From Acanthornis magna (taxonomy: Eukaryota; Chordata; Aves; Passeriformes; Acanthizidae): a stretch of 64,000 nt of DNA. The stretch is taken from the NCBI GenBank assembly GCA_036785705.1, contig JAWUZG010000001.1, positions 4,526,001 through 4,590,000 on the forward strand. Reading direction: 5' to 3'. Below the pieces are notes generated by a model that was not told the origin of the DNA, searched no databases, and saw only the letters and a list, made by a program, of their open reading frames with translations. Position 1 is the first letter of the stretch; every line of letters starts with the position of its first letter. This document shows positions 61,501-64,000 of the stretch, piece by piece. Position numbers and translations under genes: made by a program.

Positions 61501-62255
61501 CCCTACAACTAACACTGCGGATTTTTATTACAATGAAGACTAAATTCCAGGGTTTTTTTTTAAAACCACAAGTGAAGGATGGTGAAACTGTAATATCCAG
61601 GCTATATATTCTCAGTTGTTAGGACTTAGCTCAAATATTCTCAGCTGCCAGCCTACCACAAATATGACTTATGGGCAATTATCACCGTCAGTGTGTTCAC
61701 CACATGCCCATTTGCACTGAACTCTGACCCAAATAAATTAAGGGGAAGAAAGCAGACAGAGGCATCCTGCTAGAGTAGTACACAATCACAGACTTGGCAC
61801 CAAGGAAGCCTGAAGTTGTATTCAGTGCTCAGAAAGGAAAATTACCGCTAGTGCAATTTTCTTCCACAATCTTCAACAAATGTTTCACAAGTCATTAATG
61901 TATACTCAGATGAAGAGATTTAGCAGCTTAAAATGACGTCAGGATGTTCAAAATGGGCTATAGCCAGTACAAAAATTAAAAGCAATGTTACATTCACTAG
62001 TACTTAAATCCTGTGAAGGGATAAAAGTTTCTTATATATTTCAAATGGGTAATGATCATTTTTACAATGAACCAATCTGAATCATTTATTGCATATTCTG
62101 GGAAGTTCTAAAGAAAGTTGGTTTCTAGCAAGACCTGCATCATCACACCAACTAGCAGGGACCATACTCTAAACATACCTTTAAGTAACGTTCAATGTTA
62201 CTCATCAAAATGTCAATCTCTTCCTTTGACCACATCCCTTGCTTCCACTTATGGC
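46540..62255 (-). CDS. DMTF1: DMTF1, twelve 3'-most coding exons (5' end outside the window)
   Basis: DMTF1 (DMP1, cyclin D-binding Myb-like protein) is a nuclear transcription factor that activates the ARF-p53 axis and is inhibited by cyclin D. Exons on the minus strand: 62255-62179, 60756-60599, 59777-59745, 58623-58514, 57961-57733, 56152-56001, 54744-54529, 52044-51959, 51317-51159, 50478-50092, 47342-47195, 46649-46540. They join in phase to 620 residues ending LVSCH. Myb/SANT-type blocks with spaced tryptophans are visible (WKQGMWSKEE; YTPEEIEKLK with NDWATIGAALGRS; GKWTEKEEKR with VSWAAVAERVGTRS; TEWTKEDEIN with INWDLLAEGW). A Thr/Ser-rich, then acidic, transactivation region follows. 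The N-terminal roughly 150 residues (acidic, first coding exons) are missing because they lie right of 64000. Nothing appears broken. Confidence 0.98.
46798..46985 (-). mobile_element. CR1 LINE, 3' fragment in the last DMTF1 intron
   Basis: Antisense CR1 tail: CACAGAATCACCGAATAGCT, TTGGAAGGGACCCCTGGAGA, CTAGTCCAACCCCTTGCT. It continues through the CACAGGACCACATCCGGGTG block. Confidence 0.9.
49730..49975 (-). mobile_element. CR1 LINE, internal 3' fragment in a DMTF1 intron
   Basis: Antisense CR1 3' region without the terminal octamers: CCCCATCCAATCTGGCCTTG, CTGGGCAACTTGTTCCAGTA, CTCACCACAGGGAAGAACC. It is diverged by several indels. Confidence 0.85.
51860..51883 (-). repeat. Poly(T) run (24 T) in a DMTF1 intron
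   Basis: Uninterrupted T24 on the plus strand, poly(A) on the transcribed strand. It lies 75 bases from the exon ending at 51959. No recognisable retroposed gene sits next to it. Confidence 0.85.
53565..53708 (+). mobile_element. tRNA-Ile-derived SINE with a CR1 tail (TguSINE1-like)
   Basis: The first 75 bases align by eye with tRNA-Ile(AAT). An A-box-like TTAGTTTAGTTGATCAAAGC lies at 53573-53592 and an anticodon loop CTAATAA with AAT at 53601-53603. A B-box-like GGTCCAACCC lies at 53619-53628, and the acceptor end AGGCCA ends at 53640. A short CR1 3' end follows (CTCAATGATCCATGTGGATC, CCTTCCAACTCAGAATATTC). TguSINE1 in passerines has this build. The copy has several substitutions in the promoter boxes and is probably inactive. 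It sits antisense in a DMTF1 intron. Confidence 0.85.
56325..56575 (-). mobile_element. Old CR1 LINE fragment in a DMTF1 intron
   Basis: It begins CAGAATCATAAACAACAGAA and GATGATCCAGTCCATCTCCT, a diverged antisense CR1 3' end. It continues with CCAAGGCAGGAAATACTTCC, which resembles the same region. It is more decayed than the other copies. Confidence 0.6.
57415..57545 (+). mobile_element. Possible ERV LTR remnant in a DMTF1 intron
   Basis: The segment has a GC-richer block (GGTTAAAGCGCATCGGTGGG). An AATAAAGAAGAC poly(A)-signal region and a CTCCAGGGTTTTCAATCTGA stretch follow, an order seen in the R-U5 part of avian retroviral LTRs. I could not define both ends or a target duplication, and the family is not identified. 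Confidence 0.35.
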
Positions 62256-64000
62256 CTGAAAATAGAAATGACAAACCAATTACTGAAGTGAAGGCCAGAA
62301 AAACAACAAGAACAGAAGTATCTGAAAACATAACCCACACTGCAATTTACAAAGAAAAGAGTAATTTTAGCTACTAAAAATATAACTAGAATTAATTTTA
62401 AACAGATGTTATTTCATAACTGACAGCAACCATCAACTAATATTTAAATAATGTGAGTCAGACCCCTCTTCAGAAACATCCCATTTTCAAAAACAGAATA
62501 TGAACTCCTCTATGTGCTGTCAAGTCACATTTTCAGGCTTTCTCTTTAGCTGCAACTAGAAAATGTCTGTCTTTATACTGACAGCTGAAATTTCAATGCA
62601 CTCAAAATGATTCCAGCAGCTGGAACTTAAAACGTGACTCAGAATATTACCTGAGCAATTGGCGATAACGGGGGATTCTCTTGAATGTCTTAACACTCCT
62701 GAACATGTGAGCAGTGCCACCTACTGTGAGTGCTTTTCATAGAGGTAAATGCTCCACTTAGTCCTTTTTGACAAGCTGGTCCCCATCTCTCTCCTTTTTT
62801 TTGCATTGGGAGTAATACTTTGGGGTCACAGTCAAGATAAAAACTTGTGGTGAGCCTTTTGCTCTCCCAAATATAAGTGGCAAACCAACAGAAACAAACA
62901 TAATGTTTCCTCTCTGTCTATGCCCTTAGTAACTCCAATGCCAGCTAAGCTTTAAAAGCAACCCCAACCAACTTTATTCAGAGAGAAAATTTCAGATCTG
63001 AAGTCTACCAATAAAACATTTAAACATTCCTACTCTAAATTATTCTTTCCTCCCCTTATGGTCATACCATACTTTTAATTAAGCTTATGCTGGTGTGACC
63101 CAGTTTACACACTGGTGTGTGCTGGCTACCTGCCCACCTCTGCTCAGAAAAATCAGGGTACTTCCTTCTCAGCCTGCTAATTACCAGAGCTGAGAGACAG
63201 AACACACCAAAGAGACTGTTTACTCAAATCCAATTACAATGAAAAGTACAGGCATTATTACTAATTCCATTGGAAGTGGTGAGAGAGAACTCTTTCCCTG
63301 TGCCCCATAGCTTCAATCCCTTCTTCCAGTTACAGAGACAAAAAAAAGAATGTATTATTGTAGCTGTGATTCACACCTCTACCCAAGCCTCTGAACTGAC
63401 TTAATGGGACACTGCTACTCTTTACATGGAATAACCTTTAATACCAAACTATTTTAGGAAACGACATATATTCTGCAATTTATGTTTGCATACTTATAGT
63501 CAAGATTATCATAACCTGCCCACAGGTCTGGGAAGAAAGCATTTTCAGGTGGAGACTGCTATACAATGATGAGCTCAGGCAACACACACCAAACTCTGAG
63601 CTACTGTAAAAGAAGACACATATTGGCATTCCTCCACCACTGATGTCTGTGACAAACCACAGAGCTCACAAGGGAAGTTCAGCCAGTAGGGATTCTCAAA
63701 TATTTCTCTTGGCATGTTTTACTAGAAATGTCTTCCTCAAGTTATTATTTTCTTAACTGGAATCATCAGATTTAGTGCCCTCCGTCAAACAGCTGACAAT
63801 GCTGTGTCTCTTGCTAAAGGTTTCTAACAAAAAAGAGTGTTGCTTTGAACCGACTGGAAAAAAAGTTATTATTGCTCTAGAAAAAGTAAAGGTCCAAGTA
63901 AAAATAACAGTAGAGAGGCTCAGGAAACCAGAGAGACAACACGTCTTCATTTGACACTAAGTTGTTTCTCTAGGTTTAGAAAGCCACTTCCCCTGTGGGG
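62256..64000 (-). other. DMTF1 intron sequence to the right edge; no exon seen
   Basis: No match to the expected upstream DMTF1 coding exons (acidic N-terminal region) was found on the minus strand here, so they lie beyond the window. The sequence is AT-rich and unique-looking. Confidence 0.6.

Overview
The window is vertebrate nuclear DNA, almost certainly from a bird and probably a passerine. It holds five recognisable genes with spliced exons. Many CR1 LINE fragments end in the avian CR1 tail, and there is a short ERV-type solo LTR. One SINE has a head that reads like tRNA-Ile and a tail that reads like the 3' end of a CR1; that combination matches the passerine TguSINE1 family. Bacterial features (operons, ribosome binding sites, CRISPR) do not apply.

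Layout, left to right. (1) Bases 48-157 (+) are the last coding exon of SUV39H2, a histone H3K9 methyltransferase. (2) Bases 158-6198 are intergenic and contain two CR1 copies in opposite orientation. (3) Bases 6199-16664 (-) carry a complete 14-exon DCLRE1C (Artemis nuclease). It encodes 712 residues, and every splice junction and reading phase could be closed by eye. (4) Bases about 16400-17340 form a CpG-rich promoter island. It has two CCAAT boxes, an RFX-type X-box and a 30-bp G-rich minisatellite. (5) Bases 21439-23743 (+) carry a two-exon MEIG1 of 88 residues. (6) Bases 23744-36100 are about 12 kb without a recognisable gene and end in an AT-rich simple-repeat block. (7) Bases 36402-44915 (+) carry a complete four-exon TMEM243 (118 residues) starting in a second CpG island. 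(8) Bases 46540-62255 (-) carry the last 12 coding exons of DMTF1, a Myb-repeat transcription factor. Its 5' exons lie beyond the right edge.

SUV39H2-DCLRE1C-MEIG1 corresponds to human 10p13 and TMEM243-DMTF1 to human 7q21, so the gap between MEIG1 and TMEM243 is a synteny junction relative to human. DCLRE1C and MEIG1 point away from a shared GC-rich region. TMEM243 and DMTF1 converge, and their poly(A) signals are only tens of bases apart.

I see no new multi-gene system. The observations most worth checking are an open frame of 106 codons that overlaps TMEM243 in the +1 frame across all four exons, the X-box between DCLRE1C and MEIG1, the higher-order minisatellite next to it, and the near-zero gap between the TMEM243 and DMTF1 3' ends.
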